A stretch of 64,000 bases of DNA from Roseobacter sp. (GCA_015665415.1 JADFAE010000030.1:56966-120965), one strand, 5' to 3'. Shown: positions 7,971-16,891, counted from the first letter of the stretch. The notes: a model not told the origin generated them from the sequence alone. Numbers and translations are program-made.

Positions 7971-9479
7971 ATGCAGGCCCGCATTCACGATTATCTAGAC
8001 GCCGCTGCCGCAGTGAAACCCGAGAGCCTGGCAATGATTGACCATGGCGATACTCAGCACAGCTGGGCAGAGCTACTGGACGCCACCGCAGCGGCCAAGG
8101 CTGAGCTTTTGGCGCTGGGGGTCAAGCCTGGAGATCGGGTGGTTGTGGTGTTTGAAAACTGCTTGGCGGTCTGTGCCTTTCTTTATGCCGCGAGCCAGCT
8201 CGATGCCATTCTGGTGCCGCTCAATGCGCGATTGACCCATGCCGAATTGGACAGGCTGGTCACGCATAGTGACCCGCGTGTGGTGGTGTTTTGTAGAGAT
8301 GGTTCTGAGGCGGCCACAACCCATGGCAAGGCCTTTTCGGCGGAATATGTCCGGGGGCGCTTTGGCACCGTTGGTCTGTTTCAGCGCAAAGGCAGCCAGC
8401 CCGAGCCCAGCTATGCCGAAGCAGACAAGCAGGTGGCAATCCTGCTTTACACCTCTGGCACCACCGGGGTGCCAAAGGCGGCGATGCTGACCCACCACAA
8501 TCTGATGTCGGCGGCACAGGCCTCGGCCAAGGTGCGCGGCATGCAGGACGATGACATGACCTTTCTGGCGCTGCCCCTGTCGCATATTTTTGGCCTGGTC
8601 ACCCTTTTGGCGATATGCGGCGCACAAGGCAGTATGCGGCTGGAAGCGCGGTTCTCGGTTGAACGTCTGTATGACGCCCTGCAGAAAGACGTGACCTTGC
8701 TGCCTGCAGTGCCACAGATGCATGCGCATCTGTTTCATTATGCGCGGGCGCAGAACAAACCGCGCTATGACCGCGGGTTGCTGCGTTTTGTGTCCTCAGG
8801 TGGCGCGCCTTTGGACCCGGCCTGGAAGCGCGAGGCCGAAGACTTTTACGGGATTCCCCTGCAGAACGGCTATGGGCTGACCGAGGGTTCTGCGGGGGTC
8901 TGCGCGACCCAGAGTCCGATCGGGGACCCCGACATCAGCGTCGGTTTTCCGATGGAGGGGAGCGTCTTTCAGCTCGATATGGAGGCGGAAGGGGCCACCC
9001 CGGAGCAAGGCATTGGCGAGATTCTGGTGGGTGGTCCACAGATCATGAAGGGCTATTTTCGCGATCCGGAGCAAAGCACCAAGGTTCTGACCGAAGATGG
9101 GTTCTTCCGCACCGGAGATCTTGGGCGATTCGATACCCAAGGTCGCTTGCATATCGTGGGACGCTCCAAGGAGTTGATTATTCGCTCAGGCTTTAATGTC
9201 TACCCGGTCGAGGTCGAGGCGGCGCTGACGGACCATCCTGAGGTAATCATGGCGGGGGTTGTTGGCAGGCCGGTTGCGGGCAACGAAGAGGTGCTGGCAT
9301 TTGTCAAAGTCGCCCCGGGTTGCGCCGTAAGTGAGGCGGAACTCTCGGCTTTTGTCGAAAGCAGACTCGCCCCTTACAAACGGCCGACGCGGATCGTTGT
9401 GGCACAGGAGCTGCCGACTGCCCCGACTGGAAAGATCCTGAAAGCCCAGCTGATCAGTGCGTTTTCCGATCAGTTATGA
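7971..9479 (+). CDS. Acyl-CoA ligase (AMP-forming, class I adenylating enzyme)
   Basis: The 502-residue protein has the ATP-binding P-loop-like motif LLYTSGTTGVPKAA (about 158-171), the A5 motif GYGLTEGS, the A7/A8 motifs FRTGDLG and GRSKELIIRSGFNVYP, and the C-terminal A10 lysine in PTGKILK. It activates a carboxylic acid to its CoA thioester through an acyl-adenylate. The ATG at 7971 is chosen because it follows AGGAAAGG; an upstream in-frame TTG/ATG lacks a binding site. Its place between the acyl-CoA dehydrogenases and a TRAP transporter suggests it activates the imported acid. Chain length or ring nature of the substrate cannot be told. Confidence 0.9.
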   Translation: MQARIHDYLDAAAAVKPESLAMIDHGDTQHSWAELLDATAAAKAELLALGVKPGDRVVVVFENCLAVCAFLYAASQLDAILVPLNARLTHAELDRLVTHSDPRVVVFCRDGSEAATTHGKAFSAEYVRGRFGTVGLFQRKGSQPEPSYAEADKQVAILLYTSGTTGVPKAAMLTHHNLMSAAQASAKVRGMQDDDMTFLALPLSHIFGLVTLLAICGAQGSMRLEARFSVERLYDALQKDVTLLPAVPQMHAHLFHYARAQNKPRYDRGLLRFVSSGGAPLDPAWKREAEDFYGIPLQNGYGLTEGSAGVCATQSPIGDPDISVGFPMEGSVFQLDMEAEGATPEQGIGEILVGGPQIMKGYFRDPEQSTKVLTEDGFFRTGDLGRFDTQGRLHIVGRSKELIIRSGFNVYPVEVEAALTDHPEVIMAGVVGRPVAGNEEVLAFVKVAPGCAVSEAELSAFVESRLAPYKRPTRIVVAQELPTAPTGKILKAQLISAFSDQL

Positions 9480-9497
9480 AATCCGTTAAACAGCATT

Positions 9498-9518
9498 AAA
9501 TTCCACTATGCAGAATGT
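9498..9518. promoter_or_regulatory. Putative IclR-type operator, copy 2 (AAATTC-N9-GAATGT)
   Basis: The site matches 11 of 12 arm positions of AAATTC-N9-GAATTT and shares the spacer start CAC with the copy at 5420. It sits in the 91-base gap between the ligase stop and the TRAP binding-protein gene, so dctP likely has its own regulated promoter. Assignment to the IclR protein at 12679 is inferred. Confidence 0.55.
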
Positions 9519-9570
9519 GCATCTATATGGTAGCGATTGCTAAGCAGATCTCGGGGAGGAGATTGAGACT

Positions 9571-10635
9571 ATGAATCCAGTAAAAACAGCATTGGGAGCC
9601 GCGGCCGTAGCCCTGTCCTTTGGCAGCATTGCATCCGCCCAAACCACGATCTTTTATGGCCACAGTGGTCCGGCACGGGGAACTGTTCCTGCGGCATTGA
9701 AGTGGTTTGACGCCCGCATTGGTGAATTGTCTGAAGGGGACCTAAAGCTTGACGTGCAATGGGGCGGGGCCTTGTTCAAAGCCTCGGCTTCGGTGCAGTC
9801 GATTGGCGATGGTGTGGCAGATGCCGGTTCGATCATCTCTGCATATTTCCAGAAAGAAATGGCGGCCTATTCCCTGGCGGATCTGCCTCTGGGGGGGCCC
9901 AATCCATGGGTTGGGTTGCGCGCCACTGACCACCTGATGCGCACCATGCCAGAAATCACTGAAAACCTGGCGCGCCAGAATCTCGTCTATATCGGGACCT
10001 TTACCGCCTCTGATGTGAACGTCGCCTGCAAGGGGGCCGAGATCAATTCTATCAAGGACATCGCAGGCATGAAGGTGCGCGGCGCCGGTGTCTATGGCAA
10101 AGTCTTTGGAGAGCTGGGCGCCACCATGGTGAACCTTAGCGTCTATGAGGCCTACCAGGGGCTGGATACCGGGTTGATCGACTGTACTCAGGGCTACTCT
10201 TACATCATCCCAGCTCTGAAATGGCACGAGGTCATCGACAGCTATACCCTGCTCAATTGGGGGCAGATCGGCGGCTATGGCATGTTCATGAACAAACAAA
10301 GTTATGACGCTATGAGTGAGGACCAAAAGGCAGTATTGACCCAGGCTGGAACCGAGTTGGCGGATAAATTTGCTCAGATCGTCATTGGTGCCAATGCCAA
10401 GGCACTGACCGCGATGCGGGGCAATGAATACGACCGCCCGGTCAAGGTACTGGAGGTCTCGGCGGAGGAACGTGCCGCGCTGAACGCTGCCACTGAACCC
10501 TTTCTGGATGATTGGAAAGAAAACGCTGCGAGCGTTGGTCTGAACCCGGACCAGATGATCGAGGTCTATACTCAGGCTGTGGCGGATTACACCGCAGAGT
10601 TCGAAGCCGAGGGTTATCCCTGGGAACGCAACTGA
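9571..10635 (+). CDS. dctP: TRAP transporter periplasmic substrate-binding protein (DctP family)
   Basis: The 354-residue protein has a Sec signal peptide ending near ASA (about residue 24) and the DctP fold, including the segments 'SDVNVACKGAEINSIKDIAGMKVRG' (split across two conserved strands) and 'QGLDTGLIDCTQGY'. It would bind an organic anion in the periplasm and hand it to the DctQM permease encoded next. A strong ribosome binding site (GGGAGGAG) precedes the ATG. The conserved carboxylate-binding Arg region lies around KVRGAGVYG. Context suggests the ligand is the acid activated by the neighbouring CoA ligase. Confidence 0.9.
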   Translation: MNPVKTALGAAAVALSFGSIASAQTTIFYGHSGPARGTVPAALKWFDARIGELSEGDLKLDVQWGGALFKASASVQSIGDGVADAGSIISAYFQKEMAAYSLADLPLGGPNPWVGLRATDHLMRTMPEITENLARQNLVYIGTFTASDVNVACKGAEINSIKDIAGMKVRGAGVYGKVFGELGATMVNLSVYEAYQGLDTGLIDCTQGYSYIIPALKWHEVIDSYTLLNWGQIGGYGMFMNKQSYDAMSEDQKAVLTQAGTELADKFAQIVIGANAKALTAMRGNEYDRPVKVLEVSAEERAALNAATEPFLDDWKENAASVGLNPDQMIEVYTQAVADYTAEFEAEGYPWERN

Positions 10636-10650
10636 GCCGCGTAAATGAAC

Positions 10651-10688
10651 TGAGGCACCGGGGCTGAGAGGTCTTCCCCGGTGCCTCA
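10651..10688 (+). other. Intercistronic 13-bp hairpin between dctP and dctQ
   Basis: TGAGGCACCGGGG at 10651-10663 is the exact reverse complement of the bases at 10676-10688, leaving a 12-base loop. No T-run follows, so it is not an intrinsic terminator. Its position just after the binding-protein gene is typical of RNA structures that protect the upstream message from 3' decay and give the binding protein in excess over the permease. Confidence 0.65.
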
Positions 10689-10716
10689 CAACACAATGCT
10701 TGCAGGACAAAGTGAC

Positions 10717-11205
10717 ATGCTGAATAGGATCGAAAAACTCTTTGTCGACGTGGCGGCGGCGGCGGTTATCCTACTGGCGTTGATGATCTTTGCCGATGTC
10801 CTTGCGCTCAACCTGTTCAAGGCCTCGGTGCCGGATGCTGTGATCATCGTGCGCGAGTTGATGGTGTTGGCGATCATCATGCCGCTGGCAGCAGCCACCA
10901 CCCAGCGGGCGCATATCGCGGTCGAGTTTCTCACCAATATTCTGCCCAGCCGTGTGGTCGATCTCTTTGTGATATTTGGAACCCTGTTTGGGGTCTTTGC
11001 ACTTGCGCCGCTGATCTTTTCGGCGGGCAAGGAATTGATGCACCAGATCAACACCGGCAGCGCCTTTTATGGCGATCTCAATTTGCCGCAATGGCCCGGA
11101 CGTCTGGCCTTTGTCATCGGCATAACTTTGTGCTGGCTGCGTCTGCTGGTCATGGCGATTGGCGATATCATTACGGTCTGGCGTGGTGGCAGTCTGGAGC
11201 CTTAA
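10717..11205 (+). CDS. dctQ: TRAP transporter small permease subunit (DctQ family)
   Basis: The 162-residue protein has four predicted membrane segments and the DctQ-type arrangement 'RELMVLAIIMPLAAATTQRAHIAVEF' (shown here as a conserved central region). An in-frame GTG at 10681 lies inside the hairpin stem upstream, so the ATG at 10717, preceded by GCAGGACA, is chosen. It bridges the binding protein and the large DctM subunit in the inner membrane. It belongs to the dctPQM operon. Confidence 0.88.
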   Translation: MLNRIEKLFVDVAAAAVILLALMIFADVLALNLFKASVPDAVIIVRELMVLAIIMPLAAATTQRAHIAVEFLTNILPSRVVDLFVIFGTLFGVFALAPLIFSAGKELMHQINTGSAFYGDLNLPQWPGRLAFVIGITLCWLRLLVMAIGDIITVWRGGSLEP

Positions 11206-11271
11206 GGCGACGAACACTGACGACTGAGCCAGTGACCTACAGAACCCACTTCAACTTCGGGAATTGACTTC

Positions 11272-12612
11272 ATGGATCCGGCAACGATTGGATTAGCGGC
11301 CTTTGGCCTGATGTTGGTGCTGCTGGCGATGCGCGTACCAATTGCCTTTGCATTGATTGGTGTGGCCACCATGGCCGCCTTTACCATCTTTGCCTTCAGA
11401 ACTGGCACTTTCATGCCGGAGCGGGCAATCCGTGCCACCTCATCGCTGGTGTTTTCCAACTCCTTTGATCTGGTGCATTCCTTTGATCTGTCGATGATCC
11501 CGCTGTTTGTGGCGCTTGGCAATATCGCCTATCGTGCGGGTATTACCACTGCGGTCTACAACTCGGCCAAGGTCTGGCTGGTGCGTCAGCGCGGCGGCTT
11601 GGCGGTGGCCTCGGTCATGGGCTGTGGCGGATTTTCTGCCATCACCGGATCAAGCCTGGCCTGTGCTTCGACCATGGGCAAGATCTGTACGCCTGAAATG
11701 CTGCGACTGGGCTATGATCCGCGCCTCGCCACCGCCAGCGTCGCGGCGGGGGGCACTTTGGGCTCTCTTATCCCGCCAAGCATTCTGTTCATCATCTATG
11801 CCATCTTCACCGAGACCTCGGTCAGCAAGCTGTTCTTGGCCGGGGTGCTGCCGGGGCTGCTGACACTGGCGGGTTTTGTTCTGGTGATCTGGGTCTGGAT
11901 TTTGGTGAATCCCAAACTGGTGCCAGAAAAGGGCGAGGCCGTAAGTTTTGCCAAAAAGATGACGGCGGTGCGCGAAGCCTGGCCTGCGGTATTGATCTTT
12001 GTGATCATCGTGGTTGGTATCTATGGCGGCTTTTTCACCGCCACAGCTGCTGCTGCCGTAAGCGTCGTGGTCACCACCTTTATCGGTTTTGCGCAACGGC
12101 GGCTGACGCTGCAGGGCCTTTGGGAGGCCGTACGGGAGACCTGTGTGCAAACGGCGGCGATCTTTGTTGTTGCGGCAGGGGCCAAGATCTTTGTGGCAGC
12201 GATTGCGCTCACCGGCATGGCGCCCGCTCTGGTGCAATGGGTTGCTGAGGCCCAGCTGACACCGATGGTCCTTCTCATCTGCATTTGCGCGGTCTATCTG
12301 ATGTTGGGCATGTTCCTGGACCCAATCGGCATCATGGTGCTGACTCTGCCGCTGGTGGTGCCACTGGTCGAAGCCGAAGGCATGAATCTGATCTGGTTTG
12401 GTGTTGTCGTGGTCAAGCTGTTGGAGATCGGATTGATTACGCCACCGGTCGGGCTCAATGTCTTTGTGCTGGCCAATGTGGTGGGTAAGTCCGCCCCGAT
12501 TGGTACTGTCTTTGCCGGAATCTGGCGTTTCTTATGCGTCGATGTGGTTGTTTTGGCGCTGATAGTTGGCTTCCCGTCGATCTCGCTATTCCTGTCGATG
12601 ACGGCAAAATGA
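11272..12612 (+). CDS. dctM: TRAP transporter large permease subunit (DctM family)
   Basis: The 446-residue protein has about 12 membrane segments with the DctM signatures 'CGGFSAITGSSLACASTMG' and 'GGTLGSLIPPSILFIIYA', and a C-terminal 'GLITPPVGLNVFV' motif. It is the Na+- or H+-coupled translocation subunit. It follows dctQ by 66 bases and ends 66 bases before the IclR regulator. Together with dctPQ it imports the presumed acid substrate of this cluster. Confidence 0.92.
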   Translation: MDPATIGLAAFGLMLVLLAMRVPIAFALIGVATMAAFTIFAFRTGTFMPERAIRATSSLVFSNSFDLVHSFDLSMIPLFVALGNIAYRAGITTAVYNSAKVWLVRQRGGLAVASVMGCGGFSAITGSSLACASTMGKICTPEMLRLGYDPRLATASVAAGGTLGSLIPPSILFIIYAIFTETSVSKLFLAGVLPGLLTLAGFVLVIWVWILVNPKLVPEKGEAVSFAKKMTAVREAWPAVLIFVIIVVGIYGGFFTATAAAAVSVVVTTFIGFAQRRLTLQGLWEAVRETCVQTAAIFVVAAGAKIFVAAIALTGMAPALVQWVAEAQLTPMVLLICICAVYLMLGMFLDPIGIMVLTLPLVVPLVEAEGMNLIWFGVVVVKLLEIGLITPPVGLNVFVLANVVGKSAPIGTVFAGIWRFLCVDVVVLALIVGFPSISLFLSMTAK

Positions 12613-12632
12613 CCGGCTTTTGCATGGGCGTA

Positions 12633-12653
12633 AAATTCTATAGGTTGGAATTT
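12633..12653. promoter_or_regulatory. Putative IclR-type operator, copy 3 (perfect AAATTC-N9-GAATTT)
   Basis: This is a perfect 6+9+6 inverted repeat located 26 bases upstream of the IclR start codon. The arms recur at 5420 and 9498 in front of the other transcription units of the cluster. Autoregulation plus control of catabolic and transport genes is the simplest reading. Confidence 0.6.
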
Positions 12654-12678
12654 CAAACGACTTAGTAGGTAACAGGCA

Positions 12679-13473
12679 ATGCCAGATCTGAAAGATGACA
12701 AACGATTTGCCAATACACTGGCGCGCGGGCTCAACGTGCTGCGCGCCTTTGGCCCCAATGATGATGGGCTGGGCAACCTGGAGATTTCAGAGCGGACGGG
12801 TTTACCACGGTCTACGGTGTCGCGCCTGACCTTCACCCTCTGTGCATTGGGATATCTGACCCATGGTCGCCACCACGACAAATATCGGCTTGGGCCTGCG
12901 GCGCTGGCGCTTGGCAATATCGCCGGGGCGTCTTTTGGCTTTGTGGAAACGGCGGGGCCGATCATGCAGAAACTGGCAGATGCCAGCAAGACCCTGATCG
13001 GTGTGGCCATCCACGATGATGGCAAGATGCTGATCGTCAAGACCTGGCGGCCGCGCAATTCGACCACCACCTGGCTGAATGTCGGTTATCGGATGCCCAT
13101 GCTGCAGTCGTCCTCGGGCCATGCTTTTTTGGGGGCATTGGGTCGAAGCGAGCTGGCCAAGCAGACCCAGACCCTGACACCAGATGATCAGGTGGTTTAT
13201 GAGGAGGCCTGGGCGAATGCGCAGTCCAAGCTGCTGAGCGATGGCTATGCATTTGTGCGCGGAGATCAACGGTTCAACGCAACGATCAATGCTATTGCCA
13301 CCCCTTATCGTCCGTCGGAATTCGGCGAGCCAGTCGCATTTCTCAGCGGTGCACGCACTGTTGATCTGCCTGATCAAAAGATCACCGATGAGGTCGGTCC
13401 GGCGTTGGTTTTGGCAGTACAGGAATTGCAGCACATGACCGGGCGGCGCTTCCCGATCCTGTCCGAGGATTGA
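12679..13473 (+). CDS. IclR-family transcriptional regulator of the TRAP/acyl-CoA cluster
   Basis: The 264-residue protein has an N-terminal winged helix-turn-helix (LARGLNVLRAF ... ISERTGLPRSTVSRLTFTL, about 10-55) and a C-terminal IclR effector domain (about 85-255). IclR proteins bind short palindromes and respond to small carboxylates or their CoA/aromatic derivatives. It stands at the end of the acyl-CoA dehydrogenase / ligase / dctPQM series, and the palindrome in front of it recurs upstream of 5540 and 9571, so it is the probable regulator of all three units. Activator or repressor mode cannot be told. Confidence 0.9.
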   Translation: MPDLKDDKRFANTLARGLNVLRAFGPNDDGLGNLEISERTGLPRSTVSRLTFTLCALGYLTHGRHHDKYRLGPAALALGNIAGASFGFVETAGPIMQKLADASKTLIGVAIHDDGKMLIVKTWRPRNSTTTWLNVGYRMPMLQSSSGHAFLGALGRSELAKQTQTLTPDDQVVYEEAWANAQSKLLSDGYAFVRGDQRFNATINAIATPYRPSEFGEPVAFLSGARTVDLPDQKITDEVGPALVLAVQELQHMTGRRFPILSED

Positions 13474-13491
13474 TCGACCCCAGGCGCAAAC

Positions 13492-13520
13492 AAAAAACCC
13501 TCCCCCATTGGGGAAGGGGG
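13492..13520 (-). terminator. Rho-independent terminator of the CBS-domain gene
   Basis: On the minus strand a GC-rich stem (CCTTCCCC / GGGGGAGG with an AAT loop and one mismatch) is followed directly by six T residues (A-run at 13492-13497 on the plus strand). It lies 10 bases beyond the stop of the CBS-domain gene. Confidence 0.7.
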
Positions 13521-13529
13521 GGCCGCATG

Positions 13530-14051
13530 TTAGCCAACAATCATCTGTTTCAGTTGCAGGGCTTCATATTCCAGCTCGTTGAGGCGGTAGTTCACCACGT
13601 CGCCGATGGTCAGAATGCCGCAAAGCTGGCCGTCTGCAACCACGGGCATGTGGCGAAACCGGCCTTCGTTCATCCGTTTTAGCACCGAGACCAGCGGCTC
13701 CGAGGGGGCGCAGGTTTCAACCTTGCTGGTCATGTTCTCGCCTACGGTCTGGGGCAGGGTCTGGCCTGGGGTTTCGGCCAGTTTGCGCACGATGTCGCGT
13801 TCGGACAGAATACCCTGCAGCGCGCCGGTGCCGTCGGCGACCAGCAAAGCGCCGATACGCCGATCTCGCAGCACTTTGACGGCGGTGCTCAACGTGTCTT
13901 TTGGCGAAATCGTAAAGACGGTGTCGCCCTTGCGAGAGATGAGCTGCTGCACCGTGGCCGTATCATGAGAGATATTGCTTTCGGCGGATTGGCTGTGGGT
14001 GGTCTTCTTGGCCTGATCTCCACGGGTGGGTGCCTGATAAGAGCTTGGCAT
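13530..14051 (-). CDS. CBS-domain pair protein
   Basis: The 173-residue protein has an unstructured, polar N-terminus of about 30 residues and two CBS motifs (about 35-95: 'ISPKDTLSTAVKVLRDRRIG'; about 100-165: 'CAPSEPLVSVLKRMNEGRFR ... GILTIGDVV'). Stand-alone CBS pairs bind adenosine nucleotides and act as energy or redox sensors. The ATG at 14051 is chosen because GGGAG lies 8 bases upstream; the frame is open further but without a site. It is flanked by a clear terminator and is monocistronic. Confidence 0.88.
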   Translation of the reverse strand: MPSSYQAPTRGDQAKKTTHSQSAESNISHDTATVQQLISRKGDTVFTISPKDTLSTAVKVLRDRRIGALLVADGTGALQGILSERDIVRKLAETPGQTLPQTVGENMTSKVETCAPSEPLVSVLKRMNEGRFRHMPVVADGQLCGILTIGDVVNYRLNELEYEALQLKQMIVG

Positions 14052-14129
14052 GTTGAATGCTCCCTGTTGTCTATTTGGCCTATGCTGTGTCATTGAGCTT
14101 AGACGAGAAAACACCTTTGGGGGAATACC

Positions 14130-14318
14130 TTGCTTGCCTCGCAATTTACACTGACGCCATTTATCGCCACGCTTTTGATTGTCGTGGCGGTGCTGGCAGG
14201 CAATCGATACCGCCGGGTCTGGAAGGCCGAGGGGCCGCGCTGGCAGCTCTGGGTGTTTGGCTTGCTGGCGGCGATCTCGCTTTTGACCCTTGCCTTTGTA
14301 CCGATGCAAACGGGCTAA
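14130..14318 (+). CDS. Small two-span membrane protein of unknown function
   Basis: A TTG at 14130, preceded by TTGGGGGAA, opens a 62-residue frame with two hydrophobic segments (about 8-24 and 40-56) separated by a basic loop (RYRRVWKAEGPRWQ). The charge pattern fits a real double-spanning inner membrane protein rather than a chance frame, and no gene overlaps it. I do not recognise a named family. Start choice is uncertain because no ATG is available. Confidence 0.6.
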   Translation: MLASQFTLTPFIATLLIVVAVLAGNRYRRVWKAEGPRWQLWVFGLLAAISLLTLAFVPMQTG

Positions 14319-14351
14319 GAGCGCCGTGGCGCAGTCCGGGGCTGGATCAGC

Positions 14352-15647
14352 CTAAAGCCTCAATGCGTCTTTCAGCTCTGGAAACACAGCCTTTACATCA
14401 AAGATCGCGTGCTGTTCGCGCAGCAGCCGCAACAGACCTTCGGTGCCCAGCTGGCGAAAGTCATCATGGGCCACAGCCAGCACCAGCCCGTCATAGCTTT
14501 GGGGCTCTGGGGTGGTGACGATGTTGAGGCCATATTCTGCGCGGGCCTCAGCCGGGTCCACCCAAGGATCATGCACATCAACGCTGATACCATATTCGCG
14601 CAGCTCTTGGATCACGTCGATGACCCGGGTGTTGCGCAGATCCGGGCAGTTTTCCTTGAACGCCAGCCCCATGACAAGCACGCGGGAGCCGTTGACCTGA
14701 ATGCGCTTTTGCAACATGGCCTTGACCAGTCGGGTGGCAACATAGGCCCCCATGCTGTCATTGATGCGTCGACCGGCCAGAATGACCTCTGGGCGGTAAC
14801 CCGTCATCTCTGCCTTGTGGGTCAGGTAATAGGGATCAACGCCGATGCAATGGCCGCCAACCAGACCTGGCCGGAAGGGCAGAAAATTCCACTTGGTTCC
14901 CGCCGCAGCCAAGACGGCATTGGTGTCGATGTCCAACCGATCAAAGATTTTCGATAGCTCGTTGACCAGGGCGATATTGAGATCGCGCTGGGTGTTCTCG
15001 ATCACCTTGGCGGCCTCTGCGACCTTGATGGAGGGGGCCAGATGGGTGCCGGCCTCGATGATGGTCTGGTAAAGCGCATCAATGCGGGATGCGACCTGAG
15101 GGGTTGACCCGGATGTCACCTTTTTGATTGTCGAAAGACGATGGGTCTTGTCACCTGGATTGATCCGCTCCGGACTATAGCCGACAAAGAAATCCTGGTT
15201 GAAGCGCAGCCCCGACAGGCGTTCGAGGATGGGAACACAGTCTTCTTCGGTGGCGCCGGGGTAGACGGTGGATTCATAGATCACGATGTCCCCGGATTTT
15301 AGAGTCGCGCCAACCGTTTCAGAGGCCAGGATCAAAGGCGTTAGGTTTGGCCGTTTGCTGTCGTCGATTGGGGTCGGGACTGTAACGATAAAGACATTGC
15401 AGTGGCGCAGATCGTCGAGACTGTGGCCAAAGCTGAGCTGCTGCGCCTCGTGCAACTCGGCCGCGCTGACCTCCAGCGTCGCGTCGTGACCCGCACGCAG
15501 GGATTCGATGCGATTGGCATCAATGTCATAGCCCACAACCGGTCGGTGCTTGCCGAACTCTACAGCCAGCGGCAGCCCCACATAGCCCAGCCCGATCACC
15601 GCAAGCCGGATTTCGTCCAGGGCGGGCAGTCTGGCTGTCGTCGTCAT
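14352..15647 (-). CDS. Nucleotide-sugar dehydrogenase, UDP-N-acetylhexosamine 6-dehydrogenase type (TviB/WbpO-like)
   Basis: The 431-residue protein has an N-terminal NAD-binding GLGYVGLP motif (19-26), the middle domain, and the catalytic Cys267 in [13 protein letters not shown]. Sequence features such as '[14 protein letters not shown]' and '[12 protein letters not shown]' match UDP-GlcNAc/GalNAc 6-dehydrogenases more than UDP-glucose dehydrogenases. It oxidises the C6 alcohol of a UDP-HexNAc to a uronic acid in two NAD+ steps. The ATG at 15647, behind GGAAG, is preferred over an ATG at 15662 that would overlap the upstream epimerase. It is co-transcribed with that epimerase, as in Vi-antigen type pathways. 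Confidence 0.88.
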   Translation of the reverse strand: MTTTARLPALDEIRLAVIGLGYVGLPLAVEFGKHRPVVGYDIDANRIESLRAGHDATLEVSAAELHEAQQLSFGHSLDDLRHCNVFIVTVPTPIDDSKRPNLTPLILASETVGATLKSGDIVIYESTVYPGATEEDCVPILERLSGLRFNQDFFVGYSPERINPGDKTHRLSTIKKVTSGSTPQVASRIDALYQTIIEAGTHLAPSIKVAEAAKVIENTQRDLNIALVNELSKIFDRLDIDTNAVLAAAGTKWNFLPFRPGLVGGHCIGVDPYYLTHKAEMTGYRPEVILAGRRINDSMGAYVATRLVKAMLQKRIQVNGSRVLVMGLAFKENCPDLRNTRVIDVIQELREYGISVDVHDPWVDPAEARAEYGLNIVTTPEPQSYDGLVLAVAHDDFRQLGTEGLLRLLREQHAIFDVKAVFPELKDALRL

Positions 15648-15651
15648 TGTG

Positions 15652-16662
15652 TCACTTCCCATGGTAGTCGCGGAACCATTCGACAAATTTTGCAATCCCG
15701 TCACGGGTCTTGGTTTCGGGGCGATAGCCCGTCAGTGTTTTCAACAGCTCAGCATTGGCCCAGGTTGCCGGCACGTCGCCCATTTGCATCGGCATATAGT
15801 TGCGGATCGCCTTTTGTCCCAGACAATCTTCGATGGCCTCGATAAAGTCCATCAGCCGAACCTTTTCGGAATTTCCTATATTCACAACCCGATATGGCGC
15901 AACAGGCGAGAGGCTGTCGCCGGTCGGAACCTGGCCATCTGCCGGGCGCTCGGGGATGGCGTCCATCAGCAGCCGAATGCCGCGCACCAGATCCTCTACA
16001 TAGGTAAAGTCGCGATACATGTTGCCCTGATTGTAAATGTCGATCGGGCGGCCGTCGATGATAGCATCAACAAATTTGAACAGCGCCATGTCGGGCCGTC
16101 CCCAGGGACCATAGACCGTAAAGAAGCGAAACATTGTCGTTGGCAGATCCCAAAGATGGGCATAGGCATGGCCCATGCTTTCACCCGCTTTTTTGGTGGC
16201 CGCATATATGGTCAGCTGCGTGTCGGCTTTCTCGGTTTCGTCAAAGGGCATGTCTTCGTTGGCACCATAGACGGAAGAGGTGGAGGCCATCATCAGGTGT
16301 TTGACCTGCAGACGCCGGGCGACCTCCATCACGTTGAATGTACCGATGACATTGCTGTCGAGATAGGCGCGAGGATTTTCCAAACTGTAGCGGACACCTG
16401 CCTGTGCCGCGAGGTGGATGATCACATCGGGGGCAAATTCATCGGCCATCTTGTCGAACAGTTGCTGATCTTCCAGCATGCCTTCGGTGGTGGAAAACCC
16501 GGGGTGCTGCAGCAGCATCTGATGTCGGCGCTGTTTCAGGGCGACGTCATAGTAATCCGTCATCCCGTCAAAGCCGTGAACGCGAAACCCTTCGGCAAGC
16601 AGGAGTTTGGCCAGGTGAAAGCCGATAAAACCAGCCGTGCCGGTGATCAGGATTTTTTGCAT
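15652..16662 (-). CDS. NAD-dependent UDP-sugar epimerase (UDP-glucuronate 4-epimerase-like)
   Basis: The 336-residue short-chain dehydrogenase-type protein has the Rossmann motif [10 protein letters not shown] (7-16), the catalytic YxxxK (Tyr153, Lys157) and the family segments '[13 protein letters not shown]' and '[15 protein letters not shown]', typical of UDP-glucuronate/UDP-galacturonate 4-epimerases. The ATG at 16662 follows GAGAGG. It sits 4 bases from the nucleotide-sugar dehydrogenase, so the pair should supply an acidic sugar nucleotide for exopolysaccharide, capsule or LPS. No glycosyltransferase or export gene is present in the window. Confidence 0.88.
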   Translation of the reverse strand: MQKILITGTAGFIGFHLAKLLLAEGFRVHGFDGMTDYYDVALKQRRHQMLLQHPGFSTTEGMLEDQQLFDKMADEFAPDVIIHLAAQAGVRYSLENPRAYLDSNVIGTFNVMEVARRLQVKHLMMASTSSVYGANEDMPFDETEKADTQLTIYAATKKAGESMGHAYAHLWDLPTTMFRFFTVYGPWGRPDMALFKFVDAIIDGRPIDIYNQGNMYRDFTYVEDLVRGIRLLMDAIPERPADGQVPTGDSLSPVAPYRVVNIGNSEKVRLMDFIEAIEDCLGQKAIRNYMPMQMGDVPATWANAELLKTLTGYRPETKTRDGIAKFVEWFRDYHGK

Positions 16663-16750
16663 CTGTGCCTCTCTTGGATCAATTTCACCATGGATCTCGA
16701 CGCGCAAACTTGTGATGTCTCAGGGAGATATGGGGCAGGGGCGCTGCTTT

Positions 16751-16791
16751 TGCCAGTGTCATCTGCTGCCAATGTCATCTTTTGCACTGGC
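16751..16791. repeat. Short imperfect tandem repeat with inverted-repeat ends
   Basis: Two 16-base units (TGCCAGTGTCATCT.. at 16751 and TGCCAATGTCATCT.. at 16767) follow each other directly. The element is bounded by GCCAGTG (16752-16758) and its reverse complement CACTGGC (16785-16791). It lies in the 229-base gap between the epimerase start and the nqrM stop; no gene is seen in this gap. Confidence 0.4.
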
Positions 16792-16891
16792 GTTACGGGA
16801 ACGCCAATCTGCAGGGTGGTATCAGCGGGGCTTGATCGTCGTTGGCTTAGTCGCTTGCAGGGCACAGACAGGTCGCGAAACAGCAGCCGTC

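Noticed and set aside
10651..10688. dctP-dctQ hairpin as a terminator
   Set aside because: No T-run follows, and dctQM must be expressed with dctP.
10681..10716. GTG at 10681 as the dctQ start
   Set aside because: It lies in the 3' arm of a perfect hairpin; the ATG at 10717 has a binding site and a normal DctQ N-terminus.
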